Source: Paenibacillus_F chitinolyticus_A (lineage in GTDB: Bacteria > Bacillota > Bacilli > Paenibacillales > NBRC-103111). Taken from it: 64,000 nt of DNA. The stretch spans positions 5,828,001 through 5,892,000 of the forward strand of contig NZ_CP173427.1 of assembly GCF_045038035.1 (NCBI RefSeq). Direction: 5' to 3'. The position numbers were made by a program, and so were the translations under genes. Every line of letters begins with the position of its first letter. The first letter of the stretch is position 1. Positions 28,779 to 37,449 of the stretch are shown piece by piece. A model generated the notes under the pieces. It was not told the DNA's origin and did no database searches. It was given only the letters and a program-made list of their open reading frames with translations.

Positions 28779-29852
28779 TTAACGCGCTTCAATGACCTCT
28801 TGAATGTACAGATTTCTTTCCAAGGTAAGGTTAACGATGGTTCCGTTAATGTTGACCCAAGGACGAGTCGGATACGACCGATCCGAGAAAACAATTTCGC
28901 CCACACGGTTATCGTTCAATTTTACAACGGTCCCGATATGAAACGAAGTCACTTTGTTGATGAACGTATTGACGATCGCCGGATCGACTTTGCCGAAAGC
29001 ATCTTTGCTCAGCTGCTCCAGAACCAGATAAGGGGACGTGGCTTCCTGATGATAACGAACGCTTGTCATGGCATGAAAGATATCGGCTACAGCAACAACT
29101 TTAGAATAGCTGTGAATCTGATCGCTTTTAAGACCAAGCGGATAGCCGGAGGCGTCCTCCCGCTCATGATGCTGAAGAGAACAAAGCTTAACTCCCTCGT
29201 TAAGGGCTGCTATCGGTTTTAGCACATTGTAACCGTATAGGGTATGCTTGCGCATTTCCTCAACCTCTATAGGTGTTAACTTGGTCGGTTTAACGAGAAG
29301 AGCCTGATCGATTTTGGCATTGCCGATATCATGCAGGAGTCCGGCGAGGGCTATCTGCATCCAATCTTTCTGAGGGAGTCCGTGCCATTTAGCCAGAAGA
29401 TAGGATGTCAGAGAAACCATGATGCTGTTGTGATAGACGAAATCCTGCAGCTGAAACTGCCGCGGTGTAAACGTAAGGACCTGGTATCCTTCTATTTGCT
29501 CGATCAGCTTATGAAGCTCATTACGCATCTCCAGCACCGGCAGGGCAGAATTGCCCAGCACAAGACCAAACGCTTTCTTTAGCAGCTGCAGCATTTTGTC
29601 GTAAGAAAGATCAAAGGACGAGATTTGTTTCGTATCTATATCCAATGAAGCAACCGCACCGGCCGATTCTTGACCCGAATTGCTTGTCCGGTTATCAATG
29701 GTTACGGTAGAGATCAGGAATGCCTTCAGAATCTCCGCATCTCGCTCTGTCAGGATTCTGCCCTTATGAAATAATGCATTGCCGAAACGGCTGTTTACAG
29801 CCTCCAGAAGCTTATCGCCGGCTTTAATTTGTGAGACAGAGACTGTCCGCAA
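28779..29852 (-). CDS. HD-GYP domain protein (probable cyclic di-GMP phosphodiesterase)
   Basis: I start at TTG 29852, with GGAGGG 7 bases upstream. An in-frame TTG at 29885 lacks a site. The 357-residue protein has a small N-terminal region (about 1-60), a helical linker and an HD-GYP domain (about 135-310). Its metal-binding HD is in LLHDIGNAKID, and the GYP motif is in DASGYPLG. This family hydrolyses cyclic di-GMP, and the key motifs look intact. It has no membrane segment and no receiver domain. It sits between gyrA and the rRNA operon with its own terminator. Confidence 0.9.
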   Translation of the reverse strand: MRTVSVSQIKAGDKLLEAVNSRFGNALFHKGRILTERDAEILKAFLISTVTIDNRTSNSGQESAGAVASLDIDTKQISSFDLSYDKMLQLLKKAFGLVLGNSALPVLEMRNELHKLIEQIEGYQVLTFTPRQFQLQDFVYHNSIMVSLTSYLLAKWHGLPQKDWMQIALAGLLHDIGNAKIDQALLVKPTKLTPIEVEEMRKHTLYGYNVLKPIAALNEGVKLCSLQHHEREDASGYPLGLKSDQIHSYSKVVAVADIFHAMTSVRYHQEATSPYLVLEQLSKDAFGKVDPAIVNTFINKVTSFHIGTVVKLNDNRVGEIVFSDRSYPTRPWVNINGTIVNLTLERNLYIQEVIEAR

Positions 29853-29897
29853 GGTGTTTCCCTCCGTTTTACCTAAGTTTGTCAATTTTATTGTAAA

Positions 29898-29926
29898 ACA
29901 AAAAAGATGGGGATGTAAGTCCCCAC
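29898..29926 (-). terminator. Terminator of gyrA
   Basis: A 6-7-bp GC stem (29908-29913 with 29920-29925) is followed on the minus strand by six T residues, 16 bases past the gyrA stop. Confidence 0.82.
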
Positions 29927-29941
29927 CTCCGAATGTATTTA

Positions 29942-32467
29942 TTAAATTTCAGTATCCTCTTCGGGATTTTCCACCTGTGCGTCTGTTTGTTCAGACGCTA
30001 TTTGTTCCTGATCTTCCTCGTTGAACTCATCATCCTGGCTTTCCTCGCTCTTGGCCACATGAGTCACAGTCGCCACCTCATCATCCTCGCGGATGTTGAT
30101 TAGACGAACCCCCTGAGTATTACGGCCCATTTCAGAGATGCCCGAGATGCTTGTCCGGATAAGTGTTCCGCTCGCGGTAATGATCATCAGATCTTCTTCG
30201 TTGTTCACGACTTTAAGACCCACTACCGCACCGTTCTTGGTGGTAACGTTGAGCGTTTTGATCCCCTTGCCCCCCCGTGATTGCACGCGGTATTCCGCTA
30301 TCGGCGTCCGTTTGCCGAAGCCTTTGGAGGTTACAATGAGGACGCTCGCGTCTTCGTCAACCACGTCCATATCGATCACCGTATCTTCCGATCCGATTTG
30401 AATGCCTTTGACACCCGTGGCCGAACGGCCCATGGATCTGACATCGTCTTCCGGGAATCGGATGGACATGCCGTCACGCGTACCCATGATAATATGGCGC
30501 TTGCCATCCGTCAGTTTAACGCCGACAAGCGAGTCATCGTCACGGAGGTTGATTGCGATCAGACCGCCTTTGCGGATATTGATGTAATCATCCAACGGAG
30601 TTTTTTTCACGATTCCCTGCTTTGTGGCAAAGAACAAGTAATTGTCCGCACTAAATTCCTGAACCGGGATAACGGCACTTACGGTTTCGCCCTGTTCAAT
30701 CTGAATCAGATTGATGATCGGGGTTCCCCTCGCAGTCCGGCTAAGATCCGGAATCTCGTAGGCCTTAAGCTTGTACACTTTGCCTCTGTCCGTAAAGAAG
30801 AGAAGATAGTGATGCGTGTTGGTTACGAACAGATGGTTTACAAAGTCATCCGTCTTCGTATCCATACCGACGATTCCGCGGCCTCCGCGTTTCTGGCTGC
30901 GGTACGTGTTTACCGGAAGGCGTTTAATATAGCCCGTGTGGGTAATAGTAATGACAACATCCTCTTGAGGAATCAAGTCTTCATCTTCGATGCTGTCTTC
31001 GCCTTTGGTAATTTCACTGCGTCTTTCATCACCGTAGCTTTGTTTAATTTCATTGAGTTCATCACTGATGATAGCAAGAATAAGCTGCTCATCTGCAAGA
31101 ATAGCTTTTAATTCCGCGATCTTTTGAAGAAGCTCAGCATACTCTTGTTCAATCTTCTCCCGCTCCAGACCTGTAAGACGCTGCAGACGCATATCCAAAA
31201 TGGCTTGCGCCTGATCTTGAGAAAGGTTGAAGGTTGTCATCAAGCCTTCACGCGCAGCTTCGGTTGTACGCGAAGAACGGATCAGGGCAATGACTTCATC
31301 CAGATTGTCGAGCGCGATACGCAGACCCTCGAGAATATGAGCACGGGCTTCGGCTTTACGCAGATCGTATTCGGTACGTCTGCGGATGATAACTTTCTGG
31401 TGCTCCAGGTAATAATAAATCATCTCCCTCAGGTTCAGAACCCGAGGTTCCCCATTTACGAGGGCCAGCATGATGATACCGAAATTGGACTGCAAAGCTG
31501 TATGCTTATATAGATTGTTGAGAACGACATTCGGATTCACATCGCGGCGCAGTTCCATAACAATGCGCATACCGTTACGGTCCGATTCGTCACGTAAATC
31601 TGTAATGCCGTCGATTTTCTTGTCGCGGACGAGTTCGGCGATTTTCTCAATCAAACGGGCTTTGTTTACTTGATAAGGAATTTCATGCACGATAATCCGC
31701 GCTTTATTATTCACTTCTTCAATGTCGGCTTTCGCTCTCATGGTAACGGAGCCTCTGCCAGTGGCATAAGCCTGCCGAATTCCTTCGCGGCCGAGTATAT
31801 ACGCACCCGTCGGGAAATCCGGGCCTTTGATTGACTGCATCAATTCCAGCGGAGTTACATCCGGGTTCTCGATCATTTGCTGAATTCCGTCGATAACCTC
31901 TCCAAGATTATGCGGCGGAATATTGGTGGCCATACCTACGGCAATCCCGGAAGATCCGTTAACAAGGAGGTTGGGGAACCGTGCCGGCAGTACGACCGGC
32001 TCCTGCTCTTCTCCGTCATAGTTCGGAATGTAGTCAATAGTCTCTTTATTGATATCACGCAGCATCTCCATAGCGATCTTGGAGAGTCGTGCCTCCGTGT
32101 AACGCATAGCTGCCGCCATGTCGCCATCGACGGAACCGAAGTTTCCGTGCCCGTCTATGAGCATGTAACGCAGCGAGAAATCCTGTGCCATCCGGACCAT
32201 CGTTTCATACACGGGAGAATCCCCGTGAGGATGGTACTTGCCGATTACTTCGCCGACGATTCTGGCTGACTTTTTGTGCGGTTTATCTGAATACATGCCC
32301 AGCTCGGACATCGCGTACAAAATACGCCGGTGAACCGGTTTGAGGCCGTCCCGGACGTCAGGAAGCGCACGGCTGACGATGATACTCATGGCGTAATCTA
32401 AAAATGAGGTGCGCATTTCCGAACTAATATCAACCTCAACGACTTGCGAACGCATTTCTTCGGTCAT
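29942..32467 (-). CDS. gyrA: DNA gyrase subunit A
   Basis: GyrA cuts and rejoins DNA in the gyrase A2B2 complex, which introduces negative supercoils. The 841-residue protein has the winged-helix and tower core with catalytic Tyr123 (AAAMRYTEAR) and six beta-pinwheel blades (about 500-805), including the GyrA box QKRGGRG. A long acidic tail follows. AGGAGG precedes the ATG. In the quinolone region it has Ser84 and Glu88, but Pro85 where Ala is usual (E. coli Ala84). It forms a cluster with gyrB, 64 bases upstream. Confidence 0.99.
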   Translation of the reverse strand: MTEEMRSQVVEVDISSEMRTSFLDYAMSIIVSRALPDVRDGLKPVHRRILYAMSELGMYSDKPHKKSARIVGEVIGKYHPHGDSPVYETMVRMAQDFSLRYMLIDGHGNFGSVDGDMAAAMRYTEARLSKIAMEMLRDINKETIDYIPNYDGEEQEPVVLPARFPNLLVNGSSGIAVGMATNIPPHNLGEVIDGIQQMIENPDVTPLELMQSIKGPDFPTGAYILGREGIRQAYATGRGSVTMRAKADIEEVNNKARIIVHEIPYQVNKARLIEKIAELVRDKKIDGITDLRDESDRNGMRIVMELRRDVNPNVVLNNLYKHTALQSNFGIIMLALVNGEPRVLNLREMIYYYLEHQKVIIRRRTEYDLRKAEARAHILEGLRIALDNLDEVIALIRSSRTTEAAREGLMTTFNLSQDQAQAILDMRLQRLTGLEREKIEQEYAELLQKIAELKAILADEQLILAIISDELNEIKQSYGDERRSEITKGEDSIEDEDLIPQEDVVITITHTGYIKRLPVNTYRSQKRGGRGIVGMDTKTDDFVNHLFVTNTHHYLLFFTDRGKVYKLKAYEIPDLSRTARGTPIINLIQIEQGETVSAVIPVQEFSADNYLFFATKQGIVKKTPLDDYINIRKGGLIAINLRDDDSLVGVKLTDGKRHIIMGTRDGMSIRFPEDDVRSMGRSATGVKGIQIGSEDTVIDMDVVDEDASVLIVTSKGFGKRTPIAEYRVQSRGGKGIKTLNVTTKNGAVVGLKVVNNEEDLMIITASGTLIRTSISGISEMGRNTQGVRLINIREDDEVATVTHVAKSEESQDDEFNEEDQEQIASEQTDAQVENPEEDTEI

Positions 32468-32531
32468 GATTTATCCTCCTGAAACGTGCATCCTAGACTG
32501 GAATGGATCCAGCCTTCTATCTCTTGAAGCC

Positions 32532-34448
32532 TTAAATATCCAAGTTCTTGACATACTTAGCGTGCTGATGAATGAAGTTACGTCTAGGTTCCACGTTGTC
32601 TCCCATCAGCGTATCGAAAATAGAGTCGGCATCCATTGCATCCTGGATAGTGACTTGCAGCAAGGTGCGAGTCTCCGGATCCATGGTTGTATCCCACAAT
32701 TGTTCCGCATCCATCTCCCCGAGACCTTTGTAACGTTGAACGTTGACTTTGGCTCCGTCGCCAAATTCTTTCATGATCTCATCCCGCTGCTTGTCGCTGT
32801 ATGCATAGCGGGCTACTTTGCCCCGCTCCAATTTATAAAGCGGCGGCTGCGCAATATACACATACCCCACTTCAATCAGCTTGCGCATATAACGATAGAA
32901 ATACGTAAGCAGCAAGGTACGGATATGGGCTCCGTCGACGTCCGCGTCCGTCATAATGATCAGCTTGTGATAACGGGCTTTGGCAATATCGAAATCATCG
33001 CTGATTCCGGTACCCATCGCCGTAATAATGGCACGGATTTCGAGGTTCGATAAAATTTTGTCCAGACGCGCTTTCTCCACGTTCAAAATTTTACCCCGGA
33101 TCGGCAGAATGGCCTGGAAGTGACGGTCACGGCCCTGTTTGGCCGATCCGCCGGCGGAGTCCCCTTCCACGATGTACAGCTCGCTGATGGACGCATCCTT
33201 GGACGAGCAGTCTGCCAGCTTACCCGGAAGGGAGCTTACTTCCAGCACGCTCTTGCGGCGGGTCAGTTCTCTCGCCTTACGGGCCGCTTCGCGCGCACGG
33301 GAGGCCTGGAGGCCCTTCTCCACGATCTTCTTCGCGATCGCCGGGTTTTCATCCAGGAACTCGAGAAGCTTCTCGGCAAACAGAGAATCGACGATCCCGC
33401 GCACTTCGCTGTTGCCGAGCTTCGTCTTGGTCTGCCCTTCAAACTGAGGCTCGGGTATCTTAACCGAGATAATGGCGGCCAAGCCCTCACGAACGTCGTC
33501 ACCGGACAGGTTAGAGCCGCTTTCTTTGATCGCATTCGTTTTGCGCGCGTAGTCATTCAGAATCCGCGTCAATGCGCTTTTGAAGCCGGACTCGTGGGTA
33601 CCGCCTTCGTGGGTATTGATATTGTTGGCAAACGAGTAGATGTTCTCCGTATAGCTGTCGTTGTACTGAATAGCCACTTCAACCTGGATGTTCTCCTTGC
33701 TGCCCTCCACATAGATCGGAGGTTGATGAAGGGCTTCTTTATTGCGGTTTAAGTGCTCGACGAAGGATTTAATTCCTCCCTCGTACATGAAGCTGTCGGA
33801 AGTATCCGTACGTTCGTCGGTCAGATTAATCTCGATTCCTTTATTCAAAAACGCCAGCTCACGGAGTCTGGATTGCAGAATCTCGTAATCGTATTCGGTT
33901 GTCTCCGTAAAAATCTCCGGATCGGGCGTAAACGTAACCGTTGTTCCGGTCTCTTCCGTTTCGCCTATAATCCGAAGATCGTATTGCGGTTTACCCTGGC
34001 GATATTCTTGTTCGTGGATTTTACCGTGCAGCTTGACTCGTACGAGAAGATGCGAGGACAGTGCGTTAACAACGGAAATACCTACCCCGTGAAGTCCGCC
34101 GGAAACTTTATAACCCGAATCGTCTCCGCCGAATTTGCCGCCTGCATGGAGTACGGTGAGAACCACTTCAAGCGCGGGACGTTTCATTTTGGCATGTTCC
34201 CCGACGGGAATTCCGCGACCGTTGTCAATAACGGTGATCCGGTTGTCTTTATGAACGATGACGTCGATACGGGTACAATAACCGGCCAGCGCTTCGTCGA
34301 TGGAGTTATCGACAACTTCCCACACGAGATGGTGGAGGCCGCGGCTGCTGGTCGAGCCGATATACATGCCCGGTCTTTTACGAACGGCTTCCAGCCCTTC
34401 CAGTACCTGAATCTGATTCTCATCGTACGAATTTTGGTTCAAAGTCAT
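32532..34448 (-). CDS. gyrB: DNA gyrase subunit B
   Basis: GyrB supplies ATPase activity to gyrase. The 638-residue protein has a GHKL ATP site (EVVDNSIDEALAG, DNGRGIP, GLHGVG), a transducer domain and a TOPRIM domain with EGDSAGG (about 425) and DADVDGAHI (about 500). The C-terminus ends normally (RRNFIHQHAKYVKNLDI). GAAGGG precedes the ATG. It lies in the recF-remB-gyrB-gyrA order seen in B. subtilis. Confidence 0.99.
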   Translation of the reverse strand: MTLNQNSYDENQIQVLEGLEAVRKRPGMYIGSTSSRGLHHLVWEVVDNSIDEALAGYCTRIDVIVHKDNRITVIDNGRGIPVGEHAKMKRPALEVVLTVLHAGGKFGGDDSGYKVSGGLHGVGISVVNALSSHLLVRVKLHGKIHEQEYRQGKPQYDLRIIGETEETGTTVTFTPDPEIFTETTEYDYEILQSRLRELAFLNKGIEINLTDERTDTSDSFMYEGGIKSFVEHLNRNKEALHQPPIYVEGSKENIQVEVAIQYNDSYTENIYSFANNINTHEGGTHESGFKSALTRILNDYARKTNAIKESGSNLSGDDVREGLAAIISVKIPEPQFEGQTKTKLGNSEVRGIVDSLFAEKLLEFLDENPAIAKKIVEKGLQASRAREAARKARELTRRKSVLEVSSLPGKLADCSSKDASISELYIVEGDSAGGSAKQGRDRHFQAILPIRGKILNVEKARLDKILSNLEIRAIITAMGTGISDDFDIAKARYHKLIIMTDADVDGAHIRTLLLTYFYRYMRKLIEVGYVYIAQPPLYKLERGKVARYAYSDKQRDEIMKEFGDGAKVNVQRYKGLGEMDAEQLWDTTMDPETRTLLQVTIQDAMDADSIFDTLMGDNVEPRRNFIHQHAKYVKNLDI

Positions 34449-34482
34449 ACACCCTTCACCTGCTTTTACATAGTCAAATCGC

Positions 34483-34731
34483 TCAGTTCGTCAACAGCTG
34501 ATTTGCGCGTTTCTTCAAAGTCATCGAGGAGATTGGGGAATAATACACTTTGCCTTGCGTAACGACAAGCGATTTGCATTCCTCTTCGCCAATGATCTCG
34601 ATCTTCTTGCTGCGAGCAGCCTCCGCAATAAACTGCTTGGATATCTTCGAAGACTTCTCGATCGACAGATCGAAAATCGCGATGAGTTCCGAGGAACGAA
34701 TAATCTTTTCGCCGCCTAAATGGATAAACAC
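34483..34731 (-). CDS. remB: Extracellular matrix regulator RemB (YaaB)
   Basis: This 82-residue protein of the RemA/RemB family (DUF370) begins FIHLGGEKIIRSSELIAIF, typical for the family, and sits between recF and gyrB as in B. subtilis yaaB. RemB affects biofilm matrix expression there. It starts at GTG 34731, with AGGAG 10 bases upstream, and 6 bases after the recF stop. Confidence 0.93.
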   Translation of the reverse strand: MFIHLGGEKIIRSSELIAIFDLSIEKSSKISKQFIAEAARSKKIEIIGEEECKSLVVTQGKVYYSPISSMTLKKRANQLLTN

Positions 34732-34737
34732 AATCTC

Positions 34738-35856
34738 TCAACTCCTGTCGATGACGCTGCCGCTCGAAACATGAAAAACGGCCGCATGGTCTAACTGGTC
34801 CAAATGGACACTTTCGAGTCCGGTCGTTGTGATAAACGTTTGTACTTTCTTTTGGAACGTCTGGATGAGTTGGGTCTGTCTATATTCGTCAAGTTCGGAA
34901 AGAACATCGTCGAGGAGTAAAACAGGGTACTCGCCGACCTCCTCCCGGATGAGTTCGATTTCGGCTAACTTTAAAGAAAGAGCAGTCGTTCTCTGCTGCC
35001 CCTGGGATCCGTACGTTTGTACGTCTTTGTCGTTAATGCAGAAAAGAAGGTCGTCCCGGTGCGGACCGATCAATGAGACGCCTCTTCGCATTTCCTGTTC
35101 TTTTATCTGTGATAACTTTATCATAAATCGGTCCAATAAAACAGATTCATCTTCAAAGTGCCCGTCCGCAAAGGAAGGAGCATACTCTATCCGGAGCATT
35201 TCCTTGCCGTTGGTGATTCCCTGATGAATCTGCTCCGCCCAGCTTTGGAGTTTCTTTATAAAGCTTTGACGCTTTTTCATAATTTTAACACCGAAGGCCG
35301 CAAGCTGTTCGTTCCATACATCGAGCATAGAGCTATTGGCCGCGGAAGGGGGGTAGGACTGTTTGAGCAAATTATTGCGCTGCACAAGCACCTTCTGGTA
35401 TTGAGTGAGGTCGTAAAGGTAGCTGGGGTAAACCTGCCCGATCTCCATATCGAGAAACCTCCGGCGGATGCCGGGGCTTCCCTTGACGATCTCCAGGTCT
35501 TCGGGAGCGAACATGACCACATTAAGCGCCCCGACGTACTGGCTCAGCTTTTTTTGCTCAAGCCCGTTTACTTTCGCTTTCTTGCCTTTGCCCGATATCG
35601 AAAGCTCGAGCGTACTCGTACCGTACTTTCGTTCCACCTCGCCGAAAAGTCTGGCATGGTCTTCCTGCCATTGAATCAATTCCTTCTCCTGATGGGTACG
35701 GTGAGACTTGGTCAGTGCAAGCACATAGATGGATTCCAGCAAGTTGGTCTTCCCCTGCGCATTGGGACCTACAAAGATGTTAACATTCCGATCCGTCGAG
35801 ATTTCCACATGTGGATAATTTCGATAATGATCCAACAACAGCCGTTTGACAAACAA
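34738..35856 (-). CDS. recF: DNA replication/repair protein RecF
   Basis: RecF is an SMC-like ATPase that helps load RecA at single-strand gaps. The 372-residue protein has Walker A GPNAQGKTN (about 30-38), a signature-like region around QGQQRTTALSLKLAE, and Walker B VLLLDDVLSELD (about 315). It starts at TTG 35856, with AGGAGG about 8 bases before. It lies within the dnaA-dnaN-rlbA-recF run. Confidence 0.98.
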   Translation of the reverse strand: MFVKRLLLDHYRNYPHVEISTDRNVNIFVGPNAQGKTNLLESIYVLALTKSHRTHQEKELIQWQEDHARLFGEVERKYGTSTLELSISGKGKKAKVNGLEQKKLSQYVGALNVVMFAPEDLEIVKGSPGIRRRFLDMEIGQVYPSYLYDLTQYQKVLVQRNNLLKQSYPPSAANSSMLDVWNEQLAAFGVKIMKKRQSFIKKLQSWAEQIHQGITNGKEMLRIEYAPSFADGHFEDESVLLDRFMIKLSQIKEQEMRRGVSLIGPHRDDLLFCINDKDVQTYGSQGQQRTTALSLKLAEIELIREEVGEYPVLLLDDVLSELDEYRQTQLIQTFQKKVQTFITTTGLESVHLDQLDHAAVFHVSSGSVIDRS

Positions 35857-35883
35857 TGGCGTTCCTCCTGTGCTTCCTCCGGC

Positions 35884-36099
35884 CTATTCCCGGGACACGA
35901 CGAATTCCCCGCAGCCTTCTACGGCAACTTTGTCTCCGGAGTACAGCTTCCGCCCGCGGCGGTTTTCGATTTCTCCGTTTACTTCGATATGGGCTTCCTG
36001 AAGAAAGGATTTGGCCTGTCCCCCGGTTTGAATGCAGTCCGCCAATTTCAAAAATTGTCCCAACGTTATATATTCCGTACGAATGGTGACCTCTTTCAT
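35884..36099 (-). CDS. rlbA: S4-domain RNA-binding protein RlbA (YaaA)
   Basis: This 71-residue protein is one S4 domain (ITLGQFLKLADCIQTGG, then VNGEIENRRGRKLYSGD). The family, named YaaA or RlbA in Bacillus, is linked to ribosome assembly. Its place between dnaN and recF is conserved. The overlap-free spacing (27 bases to recF, 39 from dnaN) suggests one transcript. Confidence 0.94.
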   Translation of the reverse strand: MKEVTIRTEYITLGQFLKLADCIQTGGQAKSFLQEAHIEVNGEIENRRGRKLYSGDKVAVEGCGEFVVSRE

Positions 36100-36138
36100 C
36101 GAGTCTCCTCCGTTTGTTTGATTTAATTGTCAGTCGGC

Positions 36139-37281
36139 TTAGCTTGTTGTGCGGTACGGGAGAATAAGCTGCAAAATATTTTGCTGTTCTTCCGGACGGA
36201 TAATAATCGGCTGCATAGCGCCGGTGAATCCGATGTGAATGTTGTCGCTATCCATAACTTTAAGCGCATCGAGCATATATTTGGAGTTAAAGGAGATCCG
36301 CAGCAGCTCGCCGTTGATTTTCTGAAGCTGCAGTTGTTCCGTTACTTTGCCCAATTCGGACGAACTTGAAGAAACCTCGATGGTTTCATCTTCTTTCATC
36401 ACGAGTTTAACGATATTGGTCTTATCTTCTCTGGAAAGAAGGTAGGCACGGTCGATCGCATCGGCCAGTTCTTTGGTGCCCACTACGAGTTCTGTCTGGA
36501 ACGACTGCGGAATAAGCTTGGATGTATCCGGGTAAGTTCCGTCCAGGATGCGCGTATAGAACAAAATCGAGTTCATTTTGAACAACACCTGGTTATCCGC
36601 AATAACGATATCGATCAAGGAATTCTGATCCGGCAAGATTTTGCTCAGCTCGTTAAGCGTACGTCCGGAAATAACGATCGGATGGAATTTTTGTCCCGGC
36701 TCCAGATCGAGGTTAATCTCACGGGAAGCCAGTCTGTGGCGGTCGCAAGCGATAAATTTCAGTTTATTGTCCGAAATCTGCCAGAGTACACCGGTCAGAA
36801 TAGGCGTAGTTTCATTCGTCGAAACGGAAAAAGACGTCTGCTTGATCATCGTTTTGAGCAGATCGCTTGGAATCCGGATCGTACGGCTTTCTTCGATTTG
36901 GGGCAGAAGCGGATATTCTTCAGGGTCGAGACCCATAATTTGTACTTCGGAAGATCCCGAACGAATCGTGGTTTGGAAATGGTCCTTGACTTCGATCTCG
37001 ATCGTTTGGGAAGGGAGCTTACGGATCATTTCCATGAAAAATTTAGCGGGGAGCACAACGCTTCCCGGTTGAAAGAGCTCAATTACTTTCAGCTCAGCAG
37101 TTTCGGTCGGCATAAAGCTTTGGATGGAAATGTCGGTGTCACTGGCAGTCAGTGTTACACCCTCTGAAGTGGCGTCTATTTTGATTCCGGTCAAAATCGG
37201 AATAGTCGTTTTACTGGAGATTGCCTTGGAGACGTGCTGAATGGATTCATTAAGATAATCTTTCAATATCGTTAATTTCAT
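36139..37281 (-). CDS. dnaN: DNA polymerase III sliding clamp, beta subunit
   Basis: DnaN forms the ring that tethers polymerase to DNA. The 380-residue protein has the three repeated clamp domains and conserved segments near the ends (LNESIQHVSKAISSKTTIPIL, of which the middle is KAISSKTTIP; and the C-terminal MQPIIIRP-type stretch). It lies 168 bases downstream of dnaA, across the origin unwinding region. Confidence 0.98.
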   Translation of the reverse strand: MKLTILKDYLNESIQHVSKAISSKTTIPILTGIKIDATSEGVTLTASDTDISIQSFMPTETAELKVIELFQPGSVVLPAKFFMEMIRKLPSQTIEIEVKDHFQTTIRSGSSEVQIMGLDPEEYPLLPQIEESRTIRIPSDLLKTMIKQTSFSVSTNETTPILTGVLWQISDNKLKFIACDRHRLASREINLDLEPGQKFHPIVISGRTLNELSKILPDQNSLIDIVIADNQVLFKMNSILFYTRILDGTYPDTSKLIPQSFQTELVVGTKELADAIDRAYLLSREDKTNIVKLVMKEDETIEVSSSSSELGKVTEQLQLQKINGELLRISFNSKYMLDALKVMDSDNIHIGFTGAMQPIIIRPEEQQNILQLILPYRTTS

Positions 37282-37320
37282 GTTTTCACTCCTGTGGTTC
37301 TAAATTCTAGCCGGACTGCA

Positions 37321-37391
37321 TACCCTTATATAATACCTTTTTTTTATTAGTAATAGTAGTAGAGGCACTGGATATGTGGATATGTGGACGA
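37321..37391. other. oriC: oriC unwinding region: AT-rich element, DnaA-trios and DnaA boxes
   Basis: Between dnaN and dnaA, an AT-rich tract (37321-37347) is followed by five DnaA-trio-like triplets (TAG TAA TAG TAG TAG, 37348-37362). A short GC-containing spacer comes next, then two tandem DnaA boxes on the opposite strand: TGTGGATAT (37375-37383) and TGTGGACGA (37383-37391). This is the order of the basal unwinding system described in B. subtilis, where DnaA loads from the boxes onto the trios and melts the DNA. Confidence 0.85.
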
Positions 37392-37397
37392 AAGTCA

Positions 37398-37442
37398 CAA
37401 AAAACAAGCCTATCCACATGTGCATAGTTTGTGCATAGGCTT
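37398..37442 (-). terminator. dnaA terminator overlapping a DnaA box
   Basis: A 13-bp stem with one mismatch (37406-37418 with 37430-37442) is followed on the minus strand by a T run. One arm contains a DnaA box (CTATCCACA, 37410-37418), so this element lies inside the origin. Confidence 0.78.
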
Positions 37443-37449
37443 GTAGTTA

